Source: UBA4615 sp044368415 (GTDB taxonomy: Bacteria > Pseudomonadota > Gammaproteobacteria > Burkholderiales > Burkholderiaceae_E). From it: a DNA stretch of 64,000 bases. A program made the translations under genes and the position numbers. The stretch lies in contig JBIPLJ010000009.1 in the NCBI GenBank assembly GCA_044368415.1, positions 34,402 through 98,401 on the forward strand. The letters are read 5' to 3'. Of the stretch, positions 1-9,640 are shown one piece after another (the stretch's first letter is position 1; every line of letters begins with the position of its first letter). Below the pieces are notes generated by a model. It ran no database searches and had not been told where the DNA came from. It worked only from the letters and a program-made list of their open reading frames with translations.

Positions 1-40
1 GCGCGCCAACGCCGCGCTTATCTGGGTCGCCGCAGCGATC

Positions 41-667
41 TCAGGGCCGCGCCGCGGTCACCGCCGACGACAGGTCTTCATCGCCGCGCCCCTGCAGCGC
101 CTGCACGACCCCATCGATGTCGCGCGCCTCCCGGTTCTGGCTCAGCTTGCGCTTGCCCTCGAAGCGCACCACCTCGACCTCGATGCCGCCGATCATCTTC
201 AGCATCCGCTCGATGTAGTCGCGCGGCGCATCGGACATCTTCCAGGGCTTGGGCTCGGTCGACTCGTGCTTGCGTGTGAGCCGCCCCAGCACGCCGCGCA
301 GGAACTTCTCGTCCTCGACGATGTGCAGCACGCCGTGGGCATGCACCACCTCGTAGTTCCAGGTCGGCACCTGCTGGTGGGTCTCGTGCTTGCTCGGATA
401 CCAGTTGGGCGACACGTAGCCCTGCACCCCGCGGAACACCACCATCACCGGCGTGCCGTCCGGGATATGCGTCCACAGCGGATTGGCGCGCGCCACGTGA
501 GCGGTCAGCGTGCCGTGCTCGCCACGCGTCGCATCGAGCTCGAAGGGGATGTGGTCAGCGTCCAGCCCGCGGGCAGAGTGAGTCACCAGCATGCCGAGCG
601 GATGGGCCCGCACGATGCGGTGGAGCTCGTCGAGCCGGGTTTCGGCGAAGTGGGCGGGCAGGTACAT
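41..667 (-). CDS. PaiB-like FMN-binding negative transcriptional regulator
   Basis: A 208-residue protein resembling the PaiB family, which has a split-barrel flavin-binding fold and was first described as a negative regulator of sporulation and protease genes in Bacillus. The N-terminus MYLPAHFAE and the central block SPNWYPSKHETHQQVPTWNY are typical of the family. The reading frame stays open upstream, but the extra 78 codons are Arg/Ser-rich, out-of-frame-looking sequence lying over pckG, so the ATG at 667 is chosen. It lies 22 bp downstream of pckG on the same strand and may be co-transcribed with it. Family assignment is fairly sure. A regulatory role here is only inherited from the family name. 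Confidence 0.85.
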   Translation of the reverse strand: MYLPAHFAETRLDELHRIVRAHPLGMLVTHSARGLDADHIPFELDATRGEHGTLTAHVARANPLWTHIPDGTPVMVVFRGVQGYVSPNWYPSKHETHQQVPTWNYEVVHAHGVLHIVEDEKFLRGVLGRLTRKHESTEPKPWKMSDAPRDYIERMLKMIGGIEVEVVRFEGKRKLSQNREARDIDGVVQALQGRGDEDLSSAVTAARP

Positions 668-689
668 GGTGGTCGGCGCCGCGCGACCC

Positions 690-2567
690 TCAGGCCGCCA
701 GCCGCTTCTCCAGCGCCGCCTTCGTCTCCGGCAGATGGTGCGGGAGCCCCTGCGCGAGGGTCTTGAACAGCTCCTCGTGCAGCTCGAACTCACGCTGCCA
801 CTGGCTCTTGTCGATTGCGGTGATCTTCTCGAAGTCGCCGCGGCCGAACTCCAGGCCGCGCCAGTCGAGATCCTCGTAGCGCGGCGAGACACCGAACACA
901 TGCTCGCTGCCGCCGGCCTTGCCCTCGAGACGGCCGATCATCCACTGCAGCACACGCATATTCTCGCTGTAGCCGGGCCACACGAACTTGCCCGCTTCGT
1001 CGGTGCGGAACCAGTTCACGCAGAAGATCGCCGGCAGCGTCGCCTTCGCGGCCTGCAGCGTGTGCCCGAGGTCGAGCCAGTGGCGGAAGTAGTCGGCCAT
1101 GTTGTAGCCGCAGAAGGGCAGCATCGCGAACGGGTCGCGGCGTACGATGCCCTGCGCGCCGGCCTGCGCCGCGGTGGTCTCCGAGCCCATGGTCGCGGCC
1201 ATGTAGACGCCCTCGACCCAGTTGCGGGCCTCGGTCACCAGCGGCACGGTGGTCGAGCGGCGGCCGCCGAAGATGAACGCGTCGATCGGCACGCCGCGCG
1301 GATCGTCCCAAGCCGGGTCGATGACCGGGTTCTGCGAGGCGGCGACGGTGAAGCGCGCGTTCGGATGCGCGGCCTTGCGGCCGGCGCGGCCGTCCTCGGG
1401 CGTCCAGTCCTTGCCCTGCCAGTCGACGAGGTGCGCGGGCGCCTCCTTCGTCATGCCTTCCCACCAGACATCGCCATCATCGGTCAACGCGACGTTCGTG
1501 AAGATCACGTTCGACTTCAGCGACGCCATGCAGTTGAAGTTGGTCTTCTCGTTCGTGCCCGGGGCCACGCCGAAGTAGCCGGCCTCGGGGTTGATCGCGT
1601 AGAGCCGGCCGTCGGCGTTCGGCTTGATCCAGGCGATGTCGTCGCCGATGGTGGTGACCTTCCAGCCGGCCATGCCCGCGGGCGGGATCAGCATCGCGAA
1701 GTTGGTCTTGCCGCACGCCGACGGGAACGCCGCCGCGACGTGGTATTTGCGGCCTTCGGGCGAGGTCACGCCCAGGATCAGCATGTGCTCGGCGAGCCAG
1801 CCGATGCCACCTGCGGCAACATCCTGGCGGCCCATGTTCGAGGCGATGCGCAGCGCGAAGCACTTCTTGCCGAGCAGCGCGTTACCGCCGTAGCCCGAGC
1901 CGAACGACCAGATCTCGCGGGTCTCGGGGTAGTGGACGATGTACTTGGTCTTGTTGCACGGCCAGGCCACGTCCTTCTGGCCGGGCTCGAGCGGCGCGCC
2001 CACGGTGTGGACACACGGCACGTAGCCGCCGTCATCGCCGAGCACCTCGAACACCTCGCGGCCCATGCGCGTCATCGTGCGCATGCTGACGACCACATAC
2101 GGGCTGTCGGTGATCTCGATGCCGACGTGCGCGATCGGGGAGCCGATCGGGCCCATCGAGAACGGGATCACATACATCGTGCGGCCGCGCATGCAGCCGT
2201 CGAACAGCGGGCGCAGCGTGTCGCGCATCTCGGCGGGATGGGCCCAGTTATTCGTCGGGCCGGCGTCTTCCTTGCGCTGCGAGCAGATGTAGGTGCGGTC
2301 TTCGACACGCGCCACGTCGGTCGGGTCCGACCAGGCGAGGAACGAATCCGGGCGCTTGGCCGGGTTCAGCCGCCTGAGCGTTCCGGCGGCGACCATCTCG
2401 TCGCACAGCCGGTCGTATTCCTGCTGCGAGCCGTCGGCCCAGACGATGCGGTCCGGGCGGGTGAGCGCGGCGATGGAGGCGACCCATTGGACCAGGCCCG
2501 GGTGCCTGACGTAGTCCGGGGCGGCCACGCCGGCCTGCACGGCCGGGGCGACGTACGGATGGTTCAT
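690..2567 (-). CDS. pckG: Phosphoenolpyruvate carboxykinase (GTP)
   Basis: A 625-residue cytosolic enzyme converting oxaloacetate plus GTP to phosphoenolpyruvate, CO2 and GDP at the entry to gluconeogenesis. The length fits the GTP-dependent family, not the ATP-dependent one (about 530 residues). The family P-loop FPSACGKTNF sits at residues 281-290 with the reactive cysteine at 285. The kinase-2 motif TIGDDIAW is at 306-313. The ATG at 2567 is preceded by a GGAG about nine bases upstream. The PaiB-like gene follows 22 bp downstream on the same strand. The GTP enzyme is common in Comamonadaceae and Rubrivivax relatives, which agrees with the taxonomic guess. Confidence 0.97.
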   Translation of the reverse strand: MNHPYVAPAVQAGVAAPDYVRHPGLVQWVASIAALTRPDRIVWADGSQQEYDRLCDEMVAAGTLRRLNPAKRPDSFLAWSDPTDVARVEDRTYICSQRKEDAGPTNNWAHPAEMRDTLRPLFDGCMRGRTMYVIPFSMGPIGSPIAHVGIEITDSPYVVVSMRTMTRMGREVFEVLGDDGGYVPCVHTVGAPLEPGQKDVAWPCNKTKYIVHYPETREIWSFGSGYGGNALLGKKCFALRIASNMGRQDVAAGGIGWLAEHMLILGVTSPEGRKYHVAAAFPSACGKTNFAMLIPPAGMAGWKVTTIGDDIAWIKPNADGRLYAINPEAGYFGVAPGTNEKTNFNCMASLKSNVIFTNVALTDDGDVWWEGMTKEAPAHLVDWQGKDWTPEDGRAGRKAAHPNARFTVAASQNPVIDPAWDDPRGVPIDAFIFGGRRSTTVPLVTEARNWVEGVYMAATMGSETTAAQAGAQGIVRRDPFAMLPFCGYNMADYFRHWLDLGHTLQAAKATLPAIFCVNWFRTDEAGKFVWPGYSENMRVLQWMIGRLEGKAGGSEHVFGVSPRYEDLDWRGLEFGRGDFEKITAIDKSQWQREFELHEELFKTLAQGLPHHLPETKAALEKRLAA

Positions 2568-2948
2568 GTCGTGATGCTCCGAAGGAAAGAAATCGTTTCG
2601 CGCGTCGGGCGCTGGGTGCGCCGCGCGCCGTGTTCAGGGGCCGCGAGCGAGATCGATCGCTCAAGCAGGGCCCGGCCGGCGCGGTCCGCGGTGTCGTCCG
2701 CCGGGTAGGCGGGCGTCGTGCAGGGCAGCGTCGCCTCGTTGTTTGTCGTCACCGGTGAAGCCATTCACGGTTTTCCGGGAGGAACCTTCAAGTCTACACC
2801 GGCGGTGCCAGGCGACACCCGCCCCGATTCCCGGCGCAAAACGCAAAGGTGCCATGCCCCCGGCAGCCTCCGATTGATGGAAGTCACGGCAGCACGGCGA
2901 GCACGCCGCCGCCCCGTAGAATGGCGACGACTGCAACGTCCCATATCG
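2568..2948. other. Divergent intergenic region between pckG and kefF-like gene
   Basis: These 381 bases separate two divergent genes and should hold both promoters. I see a ribosome-binding GGAG for pckG next to its start. No clear operator palindrome or sigma-70 hexamer pair is obvious. If the kefF-like protein instead starts at the in-frame ATG at 2877, the gap is about 70 bases shorter. Confidence 0.5.
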
Positions 2949-3509
2949 GTGCTCGTCCTCCACGCCCATCCGAACACGCCGCCCTCACGCGTCAACGCCG
3001 CCCTTGCCGAGGCCGCGAGGTCGGTGCCGGGTGTGACGGTCCACGACCTGTATGAGGCCTACCCGCACTTCTTCGTGGACGTGCGCCGCGAGCAGGCCCT
3101 GGTCGAGGCACACGACACCCTCGTCTTCCAGCACCCGATCTACTGGTACTCGGCGCCGCCGCTCCTCAAGCAGTGGTGGGACACCGTGCTCGAGGAGGGC
3201 TGGGCCTACGGGCGGGACGCGTCCGCCACCATCGGCAAGACCTGGACCCACGCGCTGACCACTGCCGGCTCGGCGCAGGCCTACAGCCGCACGGTCGACG
3301 CCGCCGACGACCCGACGGGCCGCGCCAACATCTTCTCGCTCGACGACTACGTCAAGCCGTGGCTGCAGTCGGCGCGGCTGTGCGGGATGCGCTGGCACCC
3401 GCCGTTCACCGTACACGAGGCCGAGAGGCTCGACGACGCCGACCTCGCCCGCGCCTGCGACCGCTATTGCGCCTTCCTCGCCGCGCTGGTTCGGCGCCCG
3501 GGGGCCTGA
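2949..3509 (+). CDS. kefF: KefF-like NAD(P)H quinone oxidoreductase (flavodoxin fold)
   Basis: A flavodoxin-fold NAD(P)H:quinone oxidoreductase of the KefF/MdaB family, about 186 residues from the start chosen. The N-terminal strand LVLHAHPNTPPSR is the family FMN-phosphate loop. The block FQHPIYWYSAPPLLKQWWD is the typical quinone/FMN site. In enteric bacteria KefF activates the glutathione-gated K+ efflux protein KefC, and here the next gene, one base downstream, encodes a KefC-type antiporter, which supports that role. The start is uncertain: GTG at 2949 gives the expected N-terminus, while ATG at 2877 would add 24 Arg-rich residues. Neither has a convincing Shine-Dalgarno. Confidence 0.85.
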   Translation: MLVLHAHPNTPPSRVNAALAEAARSVPGVTVHDLYEAYPHFFVDVRREQALVEAHDTLVFQHPIYWYSAPPLLKQWWDTVLEEGWAYGRDASATIGKTWTHALTTAGSAQAYSRTVDAADDPTGRANIFSLDDYVKPWLQSARLCGMRWHPPFTVHEAERLDDADLARACDRYCAFLAALVRRPGA

Positions 3510-3510
3510 G

Positions 3511-5322
3511 GTGCACGGCACCGGCTTCCTGCTGCCCGCACTGGTCTACCTGGCGGCGGCGCTGGTCATGGTGCCGCTGTTCAAGCGCATCGGGCTGGGC
3601 ACGGTGCTGGGCTACCTGTTCGCGGGCGTGGCGATCGGCCCGTGGGGGCTGCGCTTGGTCACGGACTTCGCCGCGGTCACCCAGGTCTCCGAACTCGGCG
3701 TCGTGATGCTGCTGTTCCTGATCGGTCTCGAACTCGAGCCCAAGCGCCTGTGGGCGCTGCGCCGCGCGATCTTCGGCCTGGGGCTGCTTCAGGTGGTGCT
3801 CACCACCGCTGCGGTCACCGGACTTGCGGTTGCGCTCGGCATGCCCTGGAAGCAGGGCGTGGTGTTCGGCATGGCCTGCACGATGTCCTCGACCGCGATC
3901 GCGCTGCAGGTGCTCGCCGAGCGCGGCATGGTCAAGACCGTGCCCGGCGAGTCGGCCTTCGCGGTCTCGCTGTTCCAGGACCTCGCGGTGATCCCGATGC
4001 TGCTGCTGCTGAGCGTGCTCGCGCCCGGCGGCGGCGCGCAGGGCAAGCCCTTCGGCTGGCACGAGGCCGGCATCGCCCTCGGCCTGATCGCCACGATGGT
4101 GCTCGGCGGACGGCTGCTGCTGCGCCCGGCACTGCGGATCGCCGCCAACGTGGGGGCACGCGAGATATTCGTGGCGCTCGCGCTGCTGCTGGTGGTGGGC
4201 AGCGCCTGGCTCACCCAGTCGGTCGGTCTGTCGATGGCGCTGGGTGCGTTCATCGCCGGCGTGCTGCTGGCCGACTCCGAGTACCGCATGGAACTCGAGG
4301 TCGACATCGAGCCGTTCAAGGGGCTGCTGCTCGGCCTGTTCTTCATGGCCGTCGGCATGGGGATCGACTTCGGGCTGGTGCTCGCGCAGCCCGGGCTGGT
4401 GCTGCTGCTCGCGGTCGCGGCGGTGGCGGTGAAGGCGGCGGTGCTGGCGGTGCTCGCCTTCGTTTTCCGGCTGCGCACCCAGGACCGCTGGGTGTTCGCG
4501 ATCGTGCTGTCACACGTCGGCGAGTTTGCGTTCCTGCTGCTTGCGTCGGCGCAGGGCTTCGGCATCCTCGGTTCGCGCGAGACGGCGCTGCTGACCGCCG
4601 CGGTCGCGCTGTCGATGCTGTCGACCCCGCTGCTGATGGTGGCCTACGAGCGCTTCGTCGCACCGCGCTTCACCACCTCCGGCTCGCGGGAGTTCGACAC
4701 CATCGACGAGCACAACGCGGTGATCGTCGCGGGCGCCGGGCGCTTCGGGCAGATCGTCGCGCGGCTGCTGCTCGGACGCGGCTTCAGCGTGACGGTGATC
4801 GACCACGACCCGAACCAGATCGACCTGATGCGGCGTTTCTCGTTCCGCGGCTTCTACGGCGACGCCAGCCGACCGGACGTGCTCGAGTCAGCCGGGGCGG
4901 GCGAGGCGCGGCTGCTGGTGCTGGCGATCGACGATCCCGAGACCGTGCGCCGCACTGTCGAGCACTGCCGCACGCATTATCCGAGGCTCGCGCTGATCGC
5001 CCGTGCACGCGGCCGGGTCGATGCCTTTGTGCTCGCCGGGCTCGGCGTGCCGGCGGTCCGCGAGACCTTAGGCTCGGCGCTCGAGACCGCCGAGCTCGCG
5101 CTGCGCGAACTCGGCCACGGCGCCTTCCAGGCCCGCAGCATCGTCCACCGCTTCCGCCAGCACGACGAGGCGCAGTTCGCCGAGCAGATGGCCGCACAGG
5201 GCGACGTCGAGGCGCTCAAGGCCTTGGCCAAGTCGAGCCGCGCGCAGCTCGAGCGGCTGCTCTCCGACGACGCCGAGGACATCGCCGCCGCACGCCGCTC
5301 CGGAAAGGGCTCGGACTGGTGA
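3511..5322 (+). CDS. kefC: KefC/KefB-type monovalent cation:proton antiporter
   Basis: A 603-residue inner-membrane protein. Residues 1-385 form a hydrophobic Na+/H+-exchanger domain with about 12 helices, carrying the family blocks IGLELEPKRLW (71-81) and SLFQDLAVIP (153-162). A cytosolic RCK/TrkA-N domain follows, with the Rossmann motif GAGRFGQ at 408-414, and then a short C-terminal tail. Kef systems mediate K+ efflux that acidifies the cytoplasm during electrophile stress and are gated by glutathione adducts on the RCK domain. The start is GTG at 3511, one base after the kefF stop. Its stop overlaps the start of the next gene. Glutathione gating is inferred from family and the kefF neighbour. 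Confidence 0.93.
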   Translation: MHGTGFLLPALVYLAAALVMVPLFKRIGLGTVLGYLFAGVAIGPWGLRLVTDFAAVTQVSELGVVMLLFLIGLELEPKRLWALRRAIFGLGLLQVVLTTAAVTGLAVALGMPWKQGVVFGMACTMSSTAIALQVLAERGMVKTVPGESAFAVSLFQDLAVIPMLLLLSVLAPGGGAQGKPFGWHEAGIALGLIATMVLGGRLLLRPALRIAANVGAREIFVALALLLVVGSAWLTQSVGLSMALGAFIAGVLLADSEYRMELEVDIEPFKGLLLGLFFMAVGMGIDFGLVLAQPGLVLLLAVAAVAVKAAVLAVLAFVFRLRTQDRWVFAIVLSHVGEFAFLLLASAQGFGILGSRETALLTAAVALSMLSTPLLMVAYERFVAPRFTTSGSREFDTIDEHNAVIVAGAGRFGQIVARLLLGRGFSVTVIDHDPNQIDLMRRFSFRGFYGDASRPDVLESAGAGEARLLVLAIDDPETVRRTVEHCRTHYPRLALIARARGRVDAFVLAGLGVPAVRETLGSALETAELALRELGHGAFQARSIVHRFRQHDEAQFAEQMAAQGDVEALKALAKSSRAQLERLLSDDAEDIAAARRSGKGSDW

Positions 5323-6497
5323 TCCGCGGCCTGCCGGCAACCGTCTGGATGCTCGGCGCCATCAGCTTCCTGAACGACGCCGCCTCCGACCTGGTCTATC
5401 CGCTGGTGCCGCTGTTCGTCGCGCAGGTGCTGGGCGCGGGGCCCCGCGCGCTCGGCATCATCGAGGGGCTGGCCAACGCCACCGCGGCGCTCCTCAAGCT
5501 GGTCTCGGGCGCGCTGTACGACCGCTTCCCGCGCGCCAAGGGCTGGATCCTCGCCGGCTACGGGCTGCCCGCGCTCGCCCGCCCGGCGATCGCCTTCGCG
5601 ACCACCGCGTGGACGCTCGGCGTGCTGCGGGTGGCCGACCGGATCGGCAAGGGCCTGCGCTCTGCGCCCCGCGACGCGCTGCTCGCGCGCTCGGTCGAGC
5701 CCTCGCGCCGAGGGCTCGCCTTCGGCGTGCACCGCTCGATGGACCATGCCGGCGCGGTCGTCGGGCCCCTGGTGGCCGCGGCGCTGCTGGCGGGCGGCAT
5801 GGGGCTGCGCGAGATCTTCCTGTGGACGTTGGTGCCCGGCATCGCCTGCGTGGCGCTTGCGCTGATGGTGCGCGAGCCGCCCGGCGCGCTGGCCGCCACC
5901 GAGCGCATCGACTGGTCGCTGGCGAGCCTGCCGCCGGCCTTCCGCACCTACCTCGCGATCGTCGCGCTCTACACGCTGTCGCAGGCCTCGAACCTGTTCC
6001 TGCTGCTGCGCGCCGCCCAGCTCGGCGTGCCCGCGGCGAGCATCCCGCTGCTGTGGGCGGTGCAGTCGACCATCGCGATGCTGCTCAGCACGCCACTGTC
6101 CTCGCTGTCGGACCGCGTGCCGCGCCTGTGGCTGATCTGCGGCGGCTGGCTGCTGTACGCGGTGGTGTTCGGCCTGGTCGGCGCGAGCGTCGACACCCTG
6201 GCCGGCATCGCCGCGCTGCTCGCCTTCTACGGCGTGGTGCTCGCGCTCACCGAGGGCGTGGAGAAGGCGATGGTCGCCGACCTCGTGCCGACGCAGCGCC
6301 TGGGCACGGCCTTCGGCTGGTTCCACCTGGTCACCGGCCTGGTGCTGGTACCGGCGTCGGCCGGCTTCGGCTGGACCTGGGAGCGCTTCGGCGCGCCGGC
6401 GGCGTTCGGGGCGAGCGGGGTGATCGCGGCGGTGGCGGCGCTGTGGCTGGCGGGATCGATGCGGCGAGCCCGGAAGGCCCCGTCCTCAGCGCCGTGA
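5319..6497 (+). CDS. MFS transporter, substrate unknown
   Basis: A 392-residue major facilitator with about 12 predicted membrane segments. The N-terminal stretch SFLNDAASDLVYPLVPLFV and the loop RVADRIGKGLRSAPRDALL belong to an MFS group often found unlinked to a known substrate. The start is GTG at 5319, overlapping the kefC stop as GTGA, with a purine-rich GGAAAGGG 10-17 bases upstream, so translation is probably coupled to kefC. The frame is open far upstream, but that part lies antiparallel in codon phase to kefC and is not credible protein. Operon position suggests expression with the Kef system, for example under electrophile or pH stress. This is inference. Confidence 0.85.
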   Translation: MIRGLPATVWMLGAISFLNDAASDLVYPLVPLFVAQVLGAGPRALGIIEGLANATAALLKLVSGALYDRFPRAKGWILAGYGLPALARPAIAFATTAWTLGVLRVADRIGKGLRSAPRDALLARSVEPSRRGLAFGVHRSMDHAGAVVGPLVAAALLAGGMGLREIFLWTLVPGIACVALALMVREPPGALAATERIDWSLASLPPAFRTYLAIVALYTLSQASNLFLLLRAAQLGVPAASIPLLWAVQSTIAMLLSTPLSSLSDRVPRLWLICGGWLLYAVVFGLVGASVDTLAGIAALLAFYGVVLALTEGVEKAMVADLVPTQRLGTAFGWFHLVTGLVLVPASAGFGWTWERFGAPAAFGASGVIAAVAALWLAGSMRRARKAPSSAP

Positions 6498-6593
6498 CGC
6501 GCACTGCCGGCGGCGCCGCCGCCGCCCCGGGACAGCTCGCACCCGCCCGCGTCGACGACCCGCGGGCGTCATCGGGCGCTCGATCATCGATCC

Positions 6594-7517
6594 TCACCGT
6601 CGAGGGGTGGCCTGCGCCGCACGCACCAGCAGCAGCGCGGTCCGGCACTGCCCGGCGACCCGCGTCGCCACCGACCCCATCGGGCCATGGCGGGCGGCGC
6701 CGAAACCGACCGACCCCATCGCCAGCAGATCGAGCCTGCCGCAGGTGGCCTCGGCCGCGATCGCGTCGCCCGGGGCCTGCCCGACCAGCCGGACCTCGCT
6801 GGCCGAGATGCCGGCCGTGGCGAGGACCTCGTGAACCGGACCGAACACGTTCTCGAATGCGGCCTTGTGCATCGCCTCGACCTGCGCCGGCCTGATCCCG
6901 GTGGGCACCTCCCGCTCGCTCCACCCCGGCACGGCGATCTTCGCCAGGTCGGGCACGACATGGATCAGGCTCACCGAGGGCGACGCGCCGAACAGGTCGT
7001 GGTGCAGCGCCACGAAACGCGCGACGGCGAGGTCGAGGGGGCTGCCGTCCACGGCGATGCCGAGCCGCAGCGAGTCGCGCCGGGGGACCGGTGCGCCGCG
7101 CATGACGAGCAGCGGCGTGGTGCACGAGACGGCCACGGTGCTCGCCACCGAGCCGAGCAGCAGGCTCTTGAGCCCCGTGTGGCCGTGCGAGCCCATCACG
7201 ATCAGGTCGGCACGGTCGGCGGCCACGATGGAGGCCAGCTCGTTCGCCACCGTCCCGACGGCATACCTCGCCGTGGCGTCGGCGCCGGCCCGTCGGAGGG
7301 CCTTCTCCGCGGGCTTCAAGGCCTTGGCGGCCTCGGTCTCGTGCCACGACGCCACGACGTCCTTGCCCAGGGCACGCGCGGCGCGCGACGGGGCCGGATA
7401 CTGGACGTTGACCAGCTCGACCTCGGTCGGGTGCTTCAGCAGCGTCTTGCGGGATGTCACGAAGGCGACGGCGGCTTCGCTGTACGCGCTGCCGTCGACG
7501 GGCATCAGGATGTGCAT
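6594..7517 (-). CDS. Tandem universal stress protein (two UspA domains)
   Basis: A 307-residue cytosolic protein made of two UspA domains, roughly residues 1-142 and 150-300. The first domain begins HILMPVDGS and ends with the ATP-binding signature MGSHGHTG followed by LLLGSVAS, so nucleotide binding is likely there. The second ends MGSVGFG with MGSVATRV, a less perfect site. Tandem Usp proteins act in oxygen, starvation or redox stress survival in proteobacteria. The gene converges with the MFS gene and is preceded by about 125 bases before the chemoreceptor stop. Nothing in the sequence points to a specific inducer. Confidence 0.93.
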   Translation of the reverse strand: MHILMPVDGSAYSEAAVAFVTSRKTLLKHPTEVELVNVQYPAPSRAARALGKDVVASWHETEAAKALKPAEKALRRAGADATARYAVGTVANELASIVAADRADLIVMGSHGHTGLKSLLLGSVASTVAVSCTTPLLVMRGAPVPRRDSLRLGIAVDGSPLDLAVARFVALHHDLFGASPSVSLIHVVPDLAKIAVPGWSEREVPTGIRPAQVEAMHKAAFENVFGPVHEVLATAGISASEVRLVGQAPGDAIAAEATCGRLDLLAMGSVGFGAARHGPMGSVATRVAGQCRTALLLVRAAQATPRR

Positions 7518-7643
7518 CGGGCCGCCTCGAATTCAGTGGGTGACCCGCACACTATGGCTCGTCGACCCCCGTTCCGAAAGCAGGCTTTCCGATGCTTCGG
7601 GATCGGAAAAACCTGAGCGGGACTCGATGCCCGCGTCGCCCGC

Positions 7644-9197
7644 TCAAGCCAACCGGAACGTCGCCACCGCCTGCACCAACTGCCCGGCCTGCTGCTTGAG
7701 GCTCTCGGCCGCGGCTGCGCTCTCCTCGACCAGTGCCGCGTTCTGCTGCGTCACGCGGTCCATCTGCGAGACCGCATCGCCGACCAGCGACACGCCGCGG
7801 CTCTGCTCCTCGCTCGCCGAGCTGATCTCGCCGACGATGTCGGTGACCTTGCGGATCGAGGCGACGATCTCCTGCATGGTCGCGCCCGTGCGGTCGACCA
7901 GGGCGGTACCGCTGTCGACGCGGCCGACCGACTCCTCGATCAGCCCCTTGATCTGACGCGCGGCGTCGGCGCTGCGCTGCGCCAGCGTGCGCACCTCGCT
8001 CGCCACCACCGCGAAGCCGCGGCCCTGGTCGCCGGCGCGCGCGGCCTCGACCGCCGCGTTCAACGCCAGGATGTTCGTCTGGAAGGCGATCCCGTCGATC
8101 ACGCCGATGATGTCGGCGATCTTGCGCGAGCTCTCGTTGATGCCGCGCATCGTCTCGACCACCTCGCGCACCATGCCGCCGCCGTGCTCTGCGACCTGCG
8201 AGGAGCCGATCGCCAGCTGGTTCGCCTGGCGCGCGTTGTCGGCGTTCTGGCGAACCGTCGTGCCCAGCTCCTCCATCGAGGCCGCGGTCTGCTGCAGCGA
8301 GCTCGCCTGCTGCTCGGTGCGCGCCGACAGGTCCGCGTTGCCGCTGGCGATTTCGCCGCTGGCGCCGGCCACCGAATCGGCGTTGGCACGGACTTCCTGC
8401 ACCGTTCGGGCAAGGTTGTCGCGCATCGTGCGTAGCGCAGCCATCACGCTGTCGGTGTCGCCCGCGCGCAGCGCGATCTGCGTGGCGAGATCACCCGCCG
8501 CCACCGCGCTCGCCACCTCTTTGAGCCGCTCGGGCTCGTCGCCGAGCTGGCGCATGACGCGCGTGAGGTACCACGCGAAGCCCGCGATTCCGAGCGCGAC
8601 AATGAGCACCGCACCCATGACCAACATGCGAACGACGCCCGCTTCGACGCCAACCGAGCCGAGTTCCGACTGGAGCACCGCGCCCTGCCGCTTCTTCTCG
8701 ACACTGAGCGGCGCGAGCAGCAGGTTGCGCGCCGGTATGGTCTGGTCGACCAGAACTGCAAACGCTTCGGTCTTCTTGCCTTCACGGATCAGCGCGACGT
8801 TCTCGCCGGCAACTTTCAGGAAGCTCGAGAGCAACGCCGGCATCGGTGCAAATGCGTCGCGCCCTGCCTTCATCACCGCCGCCTTCCCGAACTCGTCGAG
8901 CTTCTCCTCGAGCAGCCGGACCTTCTCGCTGACGTCGGCCAGCGCGACGCCCTGCTCCTCCGGGGTACGCGAGAGGATCGCGTGGCGCAGTTGCAGCGAT
9001 GCACGCGTGACGTTGAGCTCGAGCTCGGCGATGCGCTGCAGTTGGGGCACGCGCGCGGTGGCTACCAAGTCCGCATGGGCGGTCAGTTGGCCGAGCATCA
9101 CCCAGGCCATCACGGCTACACCACACATCGCGAGGATAAGCGCGGCGCTCATCGCGTAGAGGCGCTGTACAAGCGTGAAGCGGCTGCGGGATTCCAA
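7644..9197 (-). CDS. Methyl-accepting chemotaxis protein
   Basis: A 517-residue chemoreceptor. A first transmembrane helix at about 12-34 is followed by a periplasmic four-helix-bundle-type ligand domain (35-189), a second helix (190-211), HAMP (208-262) and a cytoplasmic signalling hairpin. The hairpin tip EAARAGDQGRGFAVVASEVR near 384-403 is the CheA/CheW-binding signature. A methylation-site-like QQTAASMEEL lies at 302-311. There is no C-terminal NWETF-type CheR tether, because the protein ends QAVATFRLA. The ligand cannot be told. No che genes are in the window. A flagellar-rod-like gene lies far away at 56.1 kb. Confidence 0.95.
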   Translation of the reverse strand: MESRSRFTLVQRLYAMSAALILAMCGVAVMAWVMLGQLTAHADLVATARVPQLQRIAELELNVTRASLQLRHAILSRTPEEQGVALADVSEKVRLLEEKLDEFGKAAVMKAGRDAFAPMPALLSSFLKVAGENVALIREGKKTEAFAVLVDQTIPARNLLLAPLSVEKKRQGAVLQSELGSVGVEAGVVRMLVMGAVLIVALGIAGFAWYLTRVMRQLGDEPERLKEVASAVAAGDLATQIALRAGDTDSVMAALRTMRDNLARTVQEVRANADSVAGASGEIASGNADLSARTEQQASSLQQTAASMEELGTTVRQNADNARQANQLAIGSSQVAEHGGGMVREVVETMRGINESSRKIADIIGVIDGIAFQTNILALNAAVEAARAGDQGRGFAVVASEVRTLAQRSADAARQIKGLIEESVGRVDSGTALVDRTGATMQEIVASIRKVTDIVGEISSASEEQSRGVSLVGDAVSQMDRVTQQNAALVEESAAAAESLKQQAGQLVQAVATFRLA

Positions 9198-9390
9198 GAG
9201 TCGGCTCCTGTCGTTAGGAAACGCCGTAGCACAAGGGAGTGCGCACTGGGCATGACCCTCGGAGGGTATGTTTCATCCCCCAGCCCGAATCCGAGATGAC
9301 CGGCACGAAACCCCGCCTTTTCTCGCCGATGGCTGGGCCGTCGAGGCCCGGGGCGCGACCACCGGGAGCCGGGATAATCTGCGCCTGACG

Positions 9391-9520
9391 TCGCGATGAC
9401 GTCGGGGCGCTGCGCCGCGCGGGCATCGACTTCATCACCGACAACGAGGCCAACGCCGACGCCGGGTACACACCGCTTGCCGAGCGCGTGCCGGCGGTGA
9501 TGGAGCGCATGTGGCGTTGA
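9391..9520 (+). pseudogene. Possible 3' remnant of a lost gene
   Basis: Within the 443-base gap 9198-9640 one reading frame looks protein-like but has no start codon. From a stop at about 9388 it runs 40 codons, containing RRAGIDFITDNEANADAGY and ending VPAVMERMWR before TGA at 9518-9520. It reads like the C-terminus of an enzyme whose 5' part is gone. I cannot assign the family. The rest of the gap shows nothing recognisable beyond the upstream regions of the flanking genes. Confidence 0.3.
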
Positions 9521-9640
9521 CAGCACAGGTCCAGCACCGCGGCCGCCTGCACGGCGGCGGCGGGCCGCGCTCGACGCGCGGGGACCACTCGGGCATCCTC
9601 GGCGGCCCCCGACCGCCGTCCCCACCTCCCTCTGCCACCG

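Noticed and set aside
591..2708. A 705-codon open frame on the plus strand over pckG
   Set aside because: It lies antisense to the clear PEP carboxykinase, has no recognisable domain, and its Arg/His/Val/Ala composition is typical of shadow frames in very GC-rich DNA.
3642..5318. Upstream extension of the MFS gene through kefC
   Set aside because: The extension is the kefC gene read in another frame; the MFS similarity starts at the GTG at 5319.
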